Assembly (NCBI RefSeq): GCF_900113065.1
Contig: NZ_FOOA01000004.1
Location: 1 to 64,000 of the forward strand
DNA: 64,000 nt
Source of the DNA: Aureimonas phyllosphaerae
GTDB lineage: Bacteria; Pseudomonadota; Alphaproteobacteria; Rhizobiales; Rhizobiaceae
Direction: 5' to 3'
The notes below the pieces were generated by a model. The model saw only the letters and a list, made by a program, of their open reading frames with translations. It made no database searches and was not told the DNA's origin. Positions 18,293-27,114 of the stretch are shown here, piece by piece; positions within the stretch are counted from its first letter, which is position 1; the number at the start of each line of letters is the position of its first letter. Made by a program: the position numbers and the translations under genes.

Positions 18293-19425
18293 GACGACGG
18301 CCTTTCCCGCAGAAGCGGATGCAGGGTCGATGCGAGGCGCTGGACCGCCGACGCGAAACTGTGCCGGCCGGCGGCGTGCGCGCGGGCTCCCTTTCCCAGC
18401 CGGCGCAGATACGCGCGGTCGCGCCCGAGTTGCATGAGGCGGTCCGCAAGGCCCACCACGTCGCCGGCATCGGCGAGAAGACCGGAAACGCCGTCCTCCA
18501 CCACCTCGCCCACTCCGCCATAACGCATTGCCACCGCCGGGCGACCGTGGGCGGCCGCCTCGAGGTAGGACATGCCGAACGCCTCGTTGAACCCCGGCCA
18601 GACCAGCGCATCGGCGCGACGGTAGGCGGTCGCGAGCTGGCTCGGATCACCGGCGAGGCCGTGGAAGCGGACACGCCTGGCGATCGGTGCGAAGGCGGCC
18701 TCGACCTCGTCTCGCGCCTCGCCATCGCCGTGGATGTCCAGCGACCAGTCGATCTCGACGAGCGCCAACGCCTGCGCGAGGAGCCGGTAGGATTGCAGCT
18801 TGTCGGGCGCGCGCATCATCGCGGCCGCCACCAGTCGCAGAGGTCCCGCCTCCGGTATGGGCGCGATGTTCTCGTCCGTCACGTCGGCCACGAAGGGAGG
18901 CAGGTGGATGAGCCCGGCTTCGCTGCCGCGGAGCGTCGCCAATCCGGCGAGGTCCCGCCGGTTCAGGACGAGATGGAGGTCGGCCGTTCTCGACGCTCTC
19001 GCCGCCGCCTCGTGAAAGGAAGCGAAGGGTCCATCCCGCCGCTTCTCGGCGTGCGAGGCTTCCGCCAGCACGTACGGGATGCCGAGCGAGCGGGAGACGA
19101 CCGGCCCGAGGAGGTCGGGCGCCTTATAGTAGCTGTGATAGGTGAACCAGAGGCTCGGGCGTTGCCCTGGCGGCAGACCTCCCATGGTCGCGGCCAGTCG
19201 ACGGGCCTCCAGGCACGCCTGTTCGAGGAGCGCCGGCTGCCGACTGCCGTCACGCGAGAACGCGCGGAACGAGCTCGCCAGTTGCGGTGCGAAGCCGGCC
19301 TGGCGCACGGCCGAGAACAGCAGGCGAGCGAGGGTTCTGTCCCCCGAGGGAACAGGGTCGTCCGGCGACTTCAGGGGAGCGTAGAAGAGCAGCGGTGGGC
19401 GGGCCGACATCTGGTCGATTGGCAT
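18280..19425 (-). CDS. GT4 family glycosyltransferase
   Basis: Glycosyltransferase of the GT-B/GT4 group, 381 residues. It opens PPLLFYAPLKSPDDPVPSGD, then shows TYHSYYKAPDLLGP, a donor-domain LRLVAAAMMRAPDKLQSYRL and the characteristic ALVWPGFNEAFGMSYLEAAA with GFNEAFGMSYLE as the EX7E site and GGVGEVVEDGVSGLL behind it. The ATG at 19425 is the best of several weak starts; another lies at 19410. It is the first gene of the minus-strand arm (GT, fusion, dehydrogenase) and is divergent from the ABC exporter operon at 19605. Confidence 0.86.
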   Translation of the reverse strand: MPIDQMSARPPLLFYAPLKSPDDPVPSGDRTLARLLFSAVRQAGFAPQLASSFRAFSRDGSRQPALLEQACLEARRLAATMGGLPPGQRPSLWFTYHSYYKAPDLLGPVVSRSLGIPYVLAEASHAEKRRDGPFASFHEAAARASRTADLHLVLNRRDLAGLATLRGSEAGLIHLPPFVADVTDENIAPIPEAGPLRLVAAAMMRAPDKLQSYRLLAQALALVEIDWSLDIHGDGEARDEVEAAFAPIARRVRFHGLAGDPSQLATAYRRADALVWPGFNEAFGMSYLEAAAHGRPAVAMRYGGVGEVVEDGVSGLLADAGDVVGLADRLMQLGRDRAYLRRLGKGARAHAAGRHSFASAVQRLASTLHPLLRERPSSCAS

Positions 19426-19604
19426 GGCCCGTTCGCCGAGACAGTTGAGCCCCAGCCCTAGCGCACGCGGCATGCCCCGGCAAGCGGGCGGCGCCTTGCA
19501 GAAGGCCGGCAAGGCCGTCCGCGCTCCCGCCTTGACGGGCGGGAGGCTTGCTGCGCTCCTAGCGCGGAAACCTATATGCCCGTCCGAAGCCGGTATAGCA
19601 TCCC

Positions 19605-22319
19605 ATGGCAACCTCCCTGTATCGCTACATCTGGCACCATACGCGACGCGAACAGATCTGGATGCTGGTGGTGGTCGTCGTGTCCGTCATCCCGTTCTTT
19701 TTGTCGCTGAACCTTCCGAAGCTCATCATCAACGGGCCGATCCAGGGTGAAGGGTTCGAGGGCGCGGGCGCGACGGTCGACTACTTCCGGCTCACCATTC
19801 CCCTGCCCGGCTTCCTCGGTGGCAGCGACCACCTCGTGCTTCTCGACGGCACGCCGTTCGAGCGCATGGAGGCCCTTTTCGTCCTGTCCTCCCTGTTCCT
19901 CCTGTTCGTCGTCGTGAACGGGGCGTTCAAGTTCTACTTGAACACCTACAAGGGGCGCCTGGGCGAGCGGATGCTGCGGCGCATGCGCTACGAGATGGTG
20001 GACAGGGTCCTGCGCTTTCCCATACGCCAGTTCCGCCGCATCCGACCGGCGGAAGTCGCCTCCATGATCAAGGACGAACTGGAGCCGATCGGCGGCTTCA
20101 TCGGCGACGCCTTCGTCCAGCCGCTCTATCTTTCGAGCCAGATCCTGACGGCGATGATCTTCATCTTCCTTCAGAGCTGGACGCTGGGCGCTGTCGCCTT
20201 CGCCGTGACCGCCTTCCAAGCGATACTGATCCCCCGCATGCGCCGTCGGCTTCTGATCCTCGGTCGGGAGCGGCAGCTGACGGCCCGGCGCCTCGCAGGC
20301 TCGGTCGGCGAGATCATCGAAAGCATGCCGACGATCCGCACCAACGACACGTCGAACATCGTGCGTGCGCGAATCTCGGAGCAGCTCGGCCGCATCTTCC
20401 TGATCCGGTTCGACATCTACCAATGGAAGTTCTTCGTCAAATTCCTGAACAACTTCCTGTCGCAGGCGACGCCGTTCATCTTCTACATGTTCGGCGGCTA
20501 TTTCGCGATCCGTGGCCAGATCGACATCGGCGAACTCGTCGCGGTGATCGCCGCCTATCGCGAGCTGCCGGCCCCGCTCAAGGATCTCATCGACTGGGAC
20601 CTGATGCGCCTCGACGTGGACGTCAAATACGATCAGGTCGCCCAGCAGTTCGATATCGACGGCCTCCTCGACCCGGCGACGCAGGCCCCGATCGCTGCGA
20701 GTTCCGAACGGCTGGAAGGGGGATTCCAGCTGATCGAGGCGACGATCCGCGACGACACGGGCGCAGCGCTGGTCAGTGGGGTCTCGCTCGACTTGCCGCT
20801 CCACCAGCGGCTGGCCGCGGTCGGCCCTCTCGGCGATGGCGCCGAGGTCGTCGCCGAAGCGCTGGTGGGCCTCGCGCCGCTCGCCTCCGGCCTGATCAAC
20901 TTGTCGGGTCGGCCGCTCGGAGCGTGGCCGGAATCCGTCACCGGTCGGCGCCTCGCCTATGCCGAGCCGGCATCCTACTACCCGCGCTCCAACCTGCGCG
21001 AAGCCCTGCTCTATCCGCTGATGCATCACCCGCTGCACGACGCCCGGCCGGCGACGACCCGCTCCGAGTCGCGCATGCGAACGGAAGCGCTGCAGTCGGG
21101 CAACAGTCTCCTCGACCCCAACGACGACTGGATCGATCGTTCCGCGCTGTCGCCGGAGCCCGACGAAGAGATTGCCCGCATCGAGCAGATCCTGGTCGCC
21201 GTGGAACTGAGGCGGGACCTGACCCGGTTCGGCCTCTCCAGTCGCGTCCCCGAATGGCTGACGGCGAAGGCAGGCCCCAGGATCGTCTTGGCGCGCAGGC
21301 ATCTGGCCGCGCGGCTGCGCGAGGAGAAGCTCGACTCCATGGTCGAGCGGTTCGATCCCGGCGCCTTCCTCGACCATGCGACGCTGATGGAGAACCTCGT
21401 CTTCGGGGCCGCGCGTCAGGACGAGATCGCAGCCACCCGGCTCCTGATACGATCCGATGCTCGCCGCGTCCTGGAACGTCTCGGCCTCGACAGGACGCTG
21501 GTCGAGATGGGTCTCAAGATCGCGATGACGCTGGTCGAACTCTTCGGCGAGATCGGCGCCGACGACCCGATGCTGCGGCGCATGGACATCATCAGCCCGG
21601 ATGAGATCGACTTCTACCGGCAGATCGTCGTCCGGCTGGGATCGAGCGGCCGCACCGCGGAATCCGACGAGGATCGCGGCGCGCTGATCCGGCTGGCCCT
21701 GTCTTACGTGGAGCCGCGGTATCGCCTCGGCCTCGTGGACGATACCCTGCGCGCGCGCGTCATCGAGGCACGGACCCTGTTTCACGAGACCGCGTCGCAG
21801 ATGGTGCGCGAAGGCGTCGAGTTTCATGAGCCCGATCGGTTCAATCCCGCCGCAACGCTCAAGGACAACATCGTCTTCGGCCGCGTGGCGAACGCCACTC
21901 CCAAGACCAGCGCCCGCATCGACGAATTGCTCGACGCGTCGATCGACGCCTACGACCTCGGTCCCGTCGTGCTCCGGACGGCGCTGGAATACGACCTGGG
22001 AGCCGGTGCCAAGAGACTGAGTCTCGGGCAGCAGCAGAAGGTGACGCTGGCCCGCGCCATGTTGAAGGCGCCCGACTATCTCGTGGCCAACCGATGCCTG
22101 TCCGCTCTCGACGCCGACACGCAGGCGCGTATCCTGAGGTCCGTTCTTCAGCTCGCGCGGGACGCGGGCCGCCCGTTCGGAATGTACTGGGTTCCGAGCG
22201 CACCCATCGAAAACGAACTTTTCGACCGTATCGTGCGTTTCGAGCGTGGACAGTTGACGAGCGACAGTCTTGCCGACCGAAGCGAGCTTGTCCTATCGTC
22301 CTCTCCCGGGCCGCAATGA
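19605..22319 (+). CDS. ABC exporter-like protein with decayed ATPase domain
   Basis: A 904-residue protein whose first 350 residues are an ABC exporter transmembrane domain (spans near 18-36, 88-104, 155-190, 285-310). The nucleotide-binding half is degenerate. Where Walker A should be (about residue 406) there is VGPLGDGAEVV, lacking the lysine and following Ser/Thr. About 400 residues of charged helical sequence separate this from the signature LSLGQQQKVTLARAML near 805, against about 100 normally. Walker B reads YLVANRCLSALD, without the Asp-Glu pair. Sequences VFGAARQDEI and VFGRVANATPKT look like repeated Q-loop-to-helix segments. ATP-driven transport is therefore doubtful. It is the first gene of a four-gene operon with cyclic-nucleotide signalling genes. 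Confidence 0.85.
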   Translation: MATSLYRYIWHHTRREQIWMLVVVVVSVIPFFLSLNLPKLIINGPIQGEGFEGAGATVDYFRLTIPLPGFLGGSDHLVLLDGTPFERMEALFVLSSLFLLFVVVNGAFKFYLNTYKGRLGERMLRRMRYEMVDRVLRFPIRQFRRIRPAEVASMIKDELEPIGGFIGDAFVQPLYLSSQILTAMIFIFLQSWTLGAVAFAVTAFQAILIPRMRRRLLILGRERQLTARRLAGSVGEIIESMPTIRTNDTSNIVRARISEQLGRIFLIRFDIYQWKFFVKFLNNFLSQATPFIFYMFGGYFAIRGQIDIGELVAVIAAYRELPAPLKDLIDWDLMRLDVDVKYDQVAQQFDIDGLLDPATQAPIAASSERLEGGFQLIEATIRDDTGAALVSGVSLDLPLHQRLAAVGPLGDGAEVVAEALVGLAPLASGLINLSGRPLGAWPESVTGRRLAYAEPASYYPRSNLREALLYPLMHHPLHDARPATTRSESRMRTEALQSGNSLLDPNDDWIDRSALSPEPDEEIARIEQILVAVELRRDLTRFGLSSRVPEWLTAKAGPRIVLARRHLAARLREEKLDSMVERFDPGAFLDHATLMENLVFGAARQDEIAATRLLIRSDARRVLERLGLDRTLVEMGLKIAMTLVELFGEIGADDPMLRRMDIISPDEIDFYRQIVVRLGSSGRTAESDEDRGALIRLALSYVEPRYRLGLVDDTLRARVIEARTLFHETASQMVREGVEFHEPDRFNPAATLKDNIVFGRVANATPKTSARIDELLDASIDAYDLGPVVLRTALEYDLGAGAKRLSLGQQQKVTLARAMLKAPDYLVANRCLSALDADTQARILRSVLQLARDAGRPFGMYWVPSAPIENELFDRIVRFERGQLTSDSLADRSELVLSSSPGPQ

Positions 22320-22349
22320 CTTCGAGCACGTGCGAAGGAAGCAGCGATC

Positions 22350-22814
22350 ATGAGTCTTCTTGCGGACGAAGTCGAAGTCCTTCGGCGCACGCCCCTGTTT
22401 CAGGGGATCGAGCTCAGTCGACTGAAACTCGTGGCCTTCACGTCGCAGGTGATGCGGTTCTCGGATGGGGACGCACTGTTCCACCAGGGCGATACTGGCG
22501 ACAGCGCCTATCTCATCCTCGCCGGCGAGGCCATGGTCTTGGCCGATTCGCCGATAGGCGAGATCGAACTGGCACGATTGGGGCCGCACGAGGTGGTGGG
22601 GGAGATCGGTATCCTGTGCGACATTCCCAGGACCGCGACGGTGCGCGCCGTCGGCGATCTCGCCACATTGCGGATGGGCAAGGAGTGCCTGTCCGACATG
22701 CTGGATGCATTCCCTTCGATGGCGCGCGTGATGCTGCGCGAGATGGCGATGCGCCTCAACCGGACATCGGCCGAACTCGTATCGGCCCGCGCGGCGGCCT
22801 TGATTCCCACGTGA
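22350..22814 (+). CDS. Cyclic-nucleotide-binding domain protein
   Basis: Single-domain protein of 154 residues with a Crp-type beta-barrel and no DNA-binding domain. PLFQGIELSRL opens the domain, FHQGDTGDSAYLILAGEA is the strand-turn region, and the phosphate-binding cassette reads VGEIGILCDIPRTATVRA, with Glu85 and Arg94 in the ligand-contacting positions. It therefore probably still binds cAMP or cGMP. The start ATG follows AAGGAAGC. It lies 30 bases after the ABC gene and 25 before the metallohydrolase. It could gate or report on the ABC partner; no partner is proven. Confidence 0.9.
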   Translation: MSLLADEVEVLRRTPLFQGIELSRLKLVAFTSQVMRFSDGDALFHQGDTGDSAYLILAGEAMVLADSPIGEIELARLGPHEVVGEIGILCDIPRTATVRAVGDLATLRMGKECLSDMLDAFPSMARVMLREMAMRLNRTSAELVSARAAALIPT

Positions 22815-22839
22815 CGTCTTGAGCATCGTGCAGGCGGGA

Positions 22840-23682
22840 ATGCGCCTCACCGTGTGGGGCGCACGCGGAACCGTTCCCATCGCTCTGGAAGATCCGTCGC
22901 GCTACGGCGCGCGGACCTGCTGCGTGTCGATCGAGGCGCAAGGGCGAGTTCTGATCTTCGACGCCGGAACCGGGATCGTGGATCTCGGCAACCGGCTCAT
23001 GGCGTCCGGCGAGCGCGAGATCGACCTGTTCCTCGGCCATGCCCACTACGACCACGTGATCGGCTTTCCCTACTTCCTTCCCTTCTACAATCCAGCCTGC
23101 CGGGTTCGCATCCATGCCGGCCACATGCAGGACGGCCGGAACTGCCGGGCGCTCCTGGAGGATTTCCTGCGTGCCCCGTTCCATCCCGTGGGCCTCGAAA
23201 AGTTCAAGGCGGACATCGAGTACGTGACGTTCCGGCCGACGGACATGCTGCAGCCTTCGGCCGGCATCCGCATCACGACCCATGAACTCACCCATCCCAA
23301 CGGCGCCGTCGCCTACCGGGTGGAGAGCGACGGGCGATCGGTGGTCTATGCGACCGATCACGAGCATCGACCCGGCATGCGCGACGTCGCCCTCGAGACC
23401 TTCATCGCCGGCGCGGACGTCCTGATCTTCGACACGACCTTCACCGACGAGGAACTGCCTCGATACGTCGGCTATGGCCACTCGACCTACGAGGAAGGCG
23501 TGCGCCTCGCCCTGGCCACCGGGGTTCGGCGCCTTGTGCTGTTCCATCATTCCCACAAGCGGCCGGACGACGACCTCGCCCGGATCGAACGCGAGATGCA
23601 GACCCTGTTGCCGGGCGCCGTCGCCGGACGGCCGGGCCTGGAAATCGATCTGCCGGCGCTGCCTCGCGCGCCGGAGATCTAA
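22840..23682 (+). CDS. Metallo-beta-lactamase-fold hydrolase
   Basis: About 280 residues with an MBL-fold metal centre: HAHYDH at residues 67-72, THPNGAVAYRVE with its histidine, YATDHEH, IFDTTFTDEE and the late GHSTYEEG and LVLFHHSH. The pattern fits MBL-fold phosphodiesterase-like hydrolases rather than lactamases. Placed between a cyclic-nucleotide-binding protein and a cyclase, hydrolysis of the cyclic nucleotide is an attractive but unproven role. The ATG at 22840 has AGGCGGGA just upstream; TTG at 22819 and GTG at 22828 are alternatives. It is followed 9 bases later by the cyclase. Confidence 0.88.
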   Translation: MRLTVWGARGTVPIALEDPSRYGARTCCVSIEAQGRVLIFDAGTGIVDLGNRLMASGEREIDLFLGHAHYDHVIGFPYFLPFYNPACRVRIHAGHMQDGRNCRALLEDFLRAPFHPVGLEKFKADIEYVTFRPTDMLQPSAGIRITTHELTHPNGAVAYRVESDGRSVVYATDHEHRPGMRDVALETFIAGADVLIFDTTFTDEELPRYVGYGHSTYEEGVRLALATGVRRLVLFHHSHKRPDDDLARIEREMQTLLPGAVAGRPGLEIDLPALPRAPEI

Positions 23683-23691
23683 GGTCCGACG

Positions 23692-24924
23692 ATGGTGCTC
23701 AATACGTCCAAGATACTGGAGATCGGCGACTGGCTCATCCAGCAGGCGCTGGCGGAAAAGCCACTCGAACCCATGCTGGAAGGACTGGCCAACAAGCTCA
23801 ACCATGTCGGCGTGCCGATCGACCGGTGCCGCATGACCTGGTCGACACTCCATCCGCTCTTCGAGGCCGAAACGGTGCTGTGGACGTCGGGGCGCGGCAT
23901 CGAGACGAAACGCTTCGTCCATCAGGAGGAGGAGTCGCAGGAGTATCTGCGCAGTCCGATCAAATACATGCTCGACCACGATCTGGACTTCCTGCGGGGC
24001 CGGCTCGATGTGACGGGGGCACTTGCGTTCGATCTCTTCGAGGAGTTGCGCGCGGACGGATTCACGGACCTCATCAATCTGCGCACCAATATGTTCATGG
24101 GGCGCTCCGTCCTGCCGCTGCGCGCGGACGACCTCGGCCTCTATGTGACCTGGGCGACCCGCGCCCCAGGCGGCTTCCACGACACGGTGGTCGAAACCCT
24201 GAAGCAGCTGCAGCGCTACATGTCGCTGGTCTGCAAGCTCGGGATCTACCCCCGGCTGATCACGAGCGTCGCCGATACGTATCTCGGCCCGACCATCGCC
24301 CGAGAGGTCCTCGGCGGCCGCATCCGCCTGGGAAGCGGCAGTCAGGTGCGGGCGCTCGTCTGGCTGTCCGATCTGCGCAATTCCACGGGGCTTGCGGAAG
24401 ACCTAAGCGAAGACTGCTACCTGACCCTTCTCAACGATTACTTCGACTGCACAGGACGAGCGGCGATGGAGGCGGGCGGCGAGATCCTCGCCTTCATCGG
24501 CGACGCGGTCCTCGCCATCTTTCCGATCCAGGACGGCAAGCTGACGCAGGATGCCGCCATCAGGAAGGGCATCGCGGCCGCCCGCACGGCGCGCGGGGCC
24601 CGCCGGACCGTCAATGCCAGGCGCCGCGAGGCAGGCGACGTGGAATTCGACTTCGGCGTGGCGATGTGTGTCGGGGAGGTCCGGCTCGGCAATATCGGCA
24701 TCCGCCAGCGGCTTTCCTTCTCCGTAATCGGCCCGTCCGTCAACGAGGCCGAACGGATCGAGAAGGAGACCAAGCGTCTGGGCGTGCCGGTGCTGGCGAC
24801 GAGCGAAGTGGTCGATGTCGCGGCGGCGCACTGGCGGCGGGTCGGCTCCTTCACCCTGAGGGGAACGCATCACGAAACGGAGCTGTTCGGCCTTCTGGCC
24901 GACGACACGCGATCTTGGGCCTAG
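23692..24924 (+). CDS. Class III adenylate/guanylate cyclase
   Basis: A 410-residue soluble protein. Residues 1 to about 200 form a conserved regulatory region of unknown type with no membrane span. The C-terminal cyclase domain shows the first metal aspartate in VWLSDLRNST (near residue 227), the second in EILAFIGDAVLAIFP (near 271), and the transition-state pair in NEAERIEKETK (Asn and Arg near 351-355). All key catalytic residues look present, so it should make cAMP or cGMP. It is the last gene of the operon that also encodes a nucleotide-binding protein and a possible nucleotide hydrolase, and it converges on a permease gene. Confidence 0.9.
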   Translation: MVLNTSKILEIGDWLIQQALAEKPLEPMLEGLANKLNHVGVPIDRCRMTWSTLHPLFEAETVLWTSGRGIETKRFVHQEEESQEYLRSPIKYMLDHDLDFLRGRLDVTGALAFDLFEELRADGFTDLINLRTNMFMGRSVLPLRADDLGLYVTWATRAPGGFHDTVVETLKQLQRYMSLVCKLGIYPRLITSVADTYLGPTIAREVLGGRIRLGSGSQVRALVWLSDLRNSTGLAEDLSEDCYLTLLNDYFDCTGRAAMEAGGEILAFIGDAVLAIFPIQDGKLTQDAAIRKGIAAARTARGARRTVNARRREAGDVEFDFGVAMCVGEVRLGNIGIRQRLSFSVIGPSVNEAERIEKETKRLGVPVLATSEVVDVAAAHWRRVGSFTLRGTHHETELFGLLADDTRSWA

Positions 24925-24929
24925 TCGGC

Positions 24930-24947
24930 CCCGAAGCGATCTTCGGG
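24930..24947. terminator. Hairpin between convergent cyclase and permease genes
   Basis: Arms CCCGAAG and CTTCGGG with a CGAT loop occupy the 34-base gap between two convergent genes. It has no T-run; the placement suggests a bidirectional terminator. Confidence 0.45.
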
Positions 24948-24958
24948 CACAACCCCGG

Positions 24959-26119
24959 TCACTCGGACAGGGGATCGAGCGCGTCCCGCAACCCGTCTCC
25001 CAGAAAGGAGAAGGCCAGGACGGTCGCCATGACCGGAACCATGGGGAGGAGCAGCCAGGGGTAAAGCACCACCGCCTCGATGTTTTGGGCTTCCGTGAGA
25101 AGGACGCCCCAGCTCGTGATCGGCGCGCGCAGGCCGAGATTCAGGAAACTGAGAGCCGTCTCGGCCAGGATCATCGAGGGGATCGCGAGCGCGGCCGACA
25201 CCACGATATGGCTCATGAAGTTCGGCAGGAGGTGCCGCGCGATGATGCGTGCCGGCCCCGCGCCCATCATCTCGGCCGCCGCGACGAAGTCCTCTTCGCG
25301 CAGGGAGAGGAGCTTGGAGCGCACGGCGCGCGCCAACCCCGGCCATTCGAGGCAGGCAAGGATCGCCGTGATCGCGAAGTAGACGAGGAGCGGACTCATG
25401 GTCACGGGGAGCGCGGCGGACAGGGCGAGCCAGATCGGCAGGTGCGGCAGGGAGCGCAGGATCTCCGTCGTTCGTCCCAGCCAGAAATCGGCCCGGCCGC
25501 CGAGATAGCCCGCGAGACCGCCAAAGAGCAGCCCGAGCGCAAGGGTCAGCGTCACGCCCAGCAGCCCGATCGTGAGCGAGATCCGGGCCCCGTGGACGAG
25601 GCGCGAGGCCATGTCGCGCCCGAGCCGGTCGGAACCGAGGAGAAAAGCCGTCCCGCCCTCCGGCGCGCAGTAGAGGTGCCGGTCCGCGTCCCAGATGCCC
25701 CAGAAGCGGTAGGGCTCGCCGCGGCAGAAGAAGCGGAGCGGCTGGGGCTTGGTGCGATCCTGCGTATAGCGACGCTGCAGCGTATCCATGTCGAGTTCCC
25801 CCTTCATCGCGTAGACGAAGGGGCCGAGAAACCGGCCGTCATGGAAGAGATGGACCGGCTGTGGGGGCATGAAGATGTGGCGCGTGTCGCGCGTCGCCAC
25901 ACCGGTCGGCGCGATGAACTCGGCGGTCGCAGCCACGAGATAGGAGACCACGAGAAACGCGAGCGAGACGACGGCAAGGCGACGGCTGCGCAGGCGCCAC
26001 CAGAACAGACGGCGGCTCGAAGCGCGCGCATAGTCCGCGCGAACGCTCGTATGCTCGCCCGTCTCGCGCTCGGCATCGAACGGGCGTGTGCTGACCCAGT
26101 GAGGAACCGGTTCGCTCAA
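24959..26119 (-). CDS. Peptide-type ABC transporter permease (OppC/YejE-like)
   Basis: Inner-membrane permease of the DppC/OppC/YejE group, 386 residues. After the first span (AVVSLAFLVVSYLVAATAEF) there is a large periplasmic insertion of about 120 residues (LFHDGRFLGPFVYAMKG through HLYCAPEGG), as in YejE-like proteins. GSDRLGRDMASRLVHGARIS then leads into the core, with the cytoplasmic EAA loop in EEDFVAAAEMMGAGPARII. The start is a TTG at 26119 overlapping the upstream TGA as TTGA, so it is translationally coupled to the other permease. It is the last gene of the importer operon. Confidence 0.88.
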   Translation of the reverse strand: MSEPVPHWVSTRPFDAERETGEHTSVRADYARASSRRLFWWRLRSRRLAVVSLAFLVVSYLVAATAEFIAPTGVATRDTRHIFMPPQPVHLFHDGRFLGPFVYAMKGELDMDTLQRRYTQDRTKPQPLRFFCRGEPYRFWGIWDADRHLYCAPEGGTAFLLGSDRLGRDMASRLVHGARISLTIGLLGVTLTLALGLLFGGLAGYLGGRADFWLGRTTEILRSLPHLPIWLALSAALPVTMSPLLVYFAITAILACLEWPGLARAVRSKLLSLREEDFVAAAEMMGAGPARIIARHLLPNFMSHIVVSAALAIPSMILAETALSFLNLGLRAPITSWGVLLTEAQNIEAVVLYPWLLLPMVPVMATVLAFSFLGDGLRDALDPLSE

Positions 26120-27114
26120 TGGCCGCGTCGCCCGGTGAGGCGCAGGCGCGGATCGATCAGCGCCAGAGCGACGTCCGAGACGAGCATACCCGCGACGGTG
26201 AGAATCGACAGGAACATCAGAAAGGACCCCGCCAGGTACATGTCCTGACTGCGAAGCGAGGACAGGAGCATCGGTCCCGTGGTCGGCAGCGACATGATCA
26301 CGGAGATGATCACCGAGCCGGACACAATCTGCGGCAGGAGATCGCCGATATCGGAGACGAAGGGGTTGAGCGCCGAACGCAGCGCGTACTTTCGCAGGAC
26401 GAACCCGTCCGACAGGCCACGGGCCGTGGCCGCGACCACGTAGGGACGGCGCAGTTCGTCGAGGAGGTTGGCCCGCAGGCGCTGGATCATCGCGGCCGTT
26501 CCGGACAATCCGATCACCACGACCGGAACCACCAAGTGGGCCAGAACGGACACGACCTTCCCGGTCGACCACGGCTGACCGAGATAGGCGGGATCCATCA
26601 TGCCGCCGATCGAAACGCCGAAGATCGCGTTGGCGACGTAGAGCAGGATCAGCGCGAGCAGGAAGTTCGGTGTGGCAAGCCCGACATAGCCGGTGAGCGT
26701 GAGCGAGCGATCCGCAAAACCATGCTTCCGCCGGGCGATGAAGAGGCCGAGCGGAAAGGACACGAGATACACGAAGAGGACGGTCACGAAGTTGAGGACG
26801 AGTGTCAGGAAGACCCGGTCGCCGATCACTTCGGAAACGGGCGCGGCATATTCGAAGGAGTAGCCGAAGTCGCCTTGGACGAAGCCGCTGATCCAGTGCA
26901 GGTACTGCACGGGCAAAGGCTGGTCGAGCCCGTACTGTTCGCGCAGGAACGCGACCTTTTCCTCCGCCTGCGCTTCCCCCTCGGCTCGCAGTTCCGCGAT
27001 CGAGTTGGTGAGATAGTCGCCTGGCGGAAGCTGGATGATAGTGAAGATCAGGATGCTGGAGACGAGGAGCGTCGACACCATCGTACCGAGGCGGAACAGG
27101 AGATAGCGCAGCAT
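26116..27114 (-). CDS. Peptide-type ABC transporter permease (OppB/YejB-like)
   Basis: Inner-membrane permease, 332 residues. It opens MLRYLLFRLGTMVSTLLVSS, the usual OppB first span, continues TIIQLPPGDYLTN, and has QYGLDQPLPVQYLHWISGFVQGDFGYSF before the core. The EAA loop is YVVAATARGLSDGFVLRKYALRSALNPFVS. The ATG overlaps the stop of the binding-protein gene as TAATG. With the next gene it forms the heterodimeric channel of the importer. Confidence 0.92.
   Translation of the reverse strand: MLRYLLFRLGTMVSTLLVSSILIFTIIQLPPGDYLTNSIAELRAEGEAQAEEKVAFLREQYGLDQPLPVQYLHWISGFVQGDFGYSFEYAAPVSEVIGDRVFLTLVLNFVTVLFVYLVSFPLGLFIARRKHGFADRSLTLTGYVGLATPNFLLALILLYVANAIFGVSIGGMMDPAYLGQPWSTGKVVSVLAHLVVPVVVIGLSGTAAMIQRLRANLLDELRRPYVVAATARGLSDGFVLRKYALRSALNPFVSDIGDLLPQIVSGSVIISVIMSLPTTGPMLLSSLRSQDMYLAGSFLMFLSILTVAGMLVSDVALALIDPRLRLTGRRGH

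Noticed and set aside
19532-19577. Sigma-70 promoter for the ABC-cyclase operon from TTGACG at 19532
   Set aside because: The nearest good -10-like element (TATATG near 19572) is about 34 bases away, too far for a standard promoter.
19572-21827. A 751-codon open frame on the minus strand opposite the ABC exporter gene
   Set aside because: Same high-GC antisense artefact; the plus-strand protein has clear membrane spans and an ABC signature.
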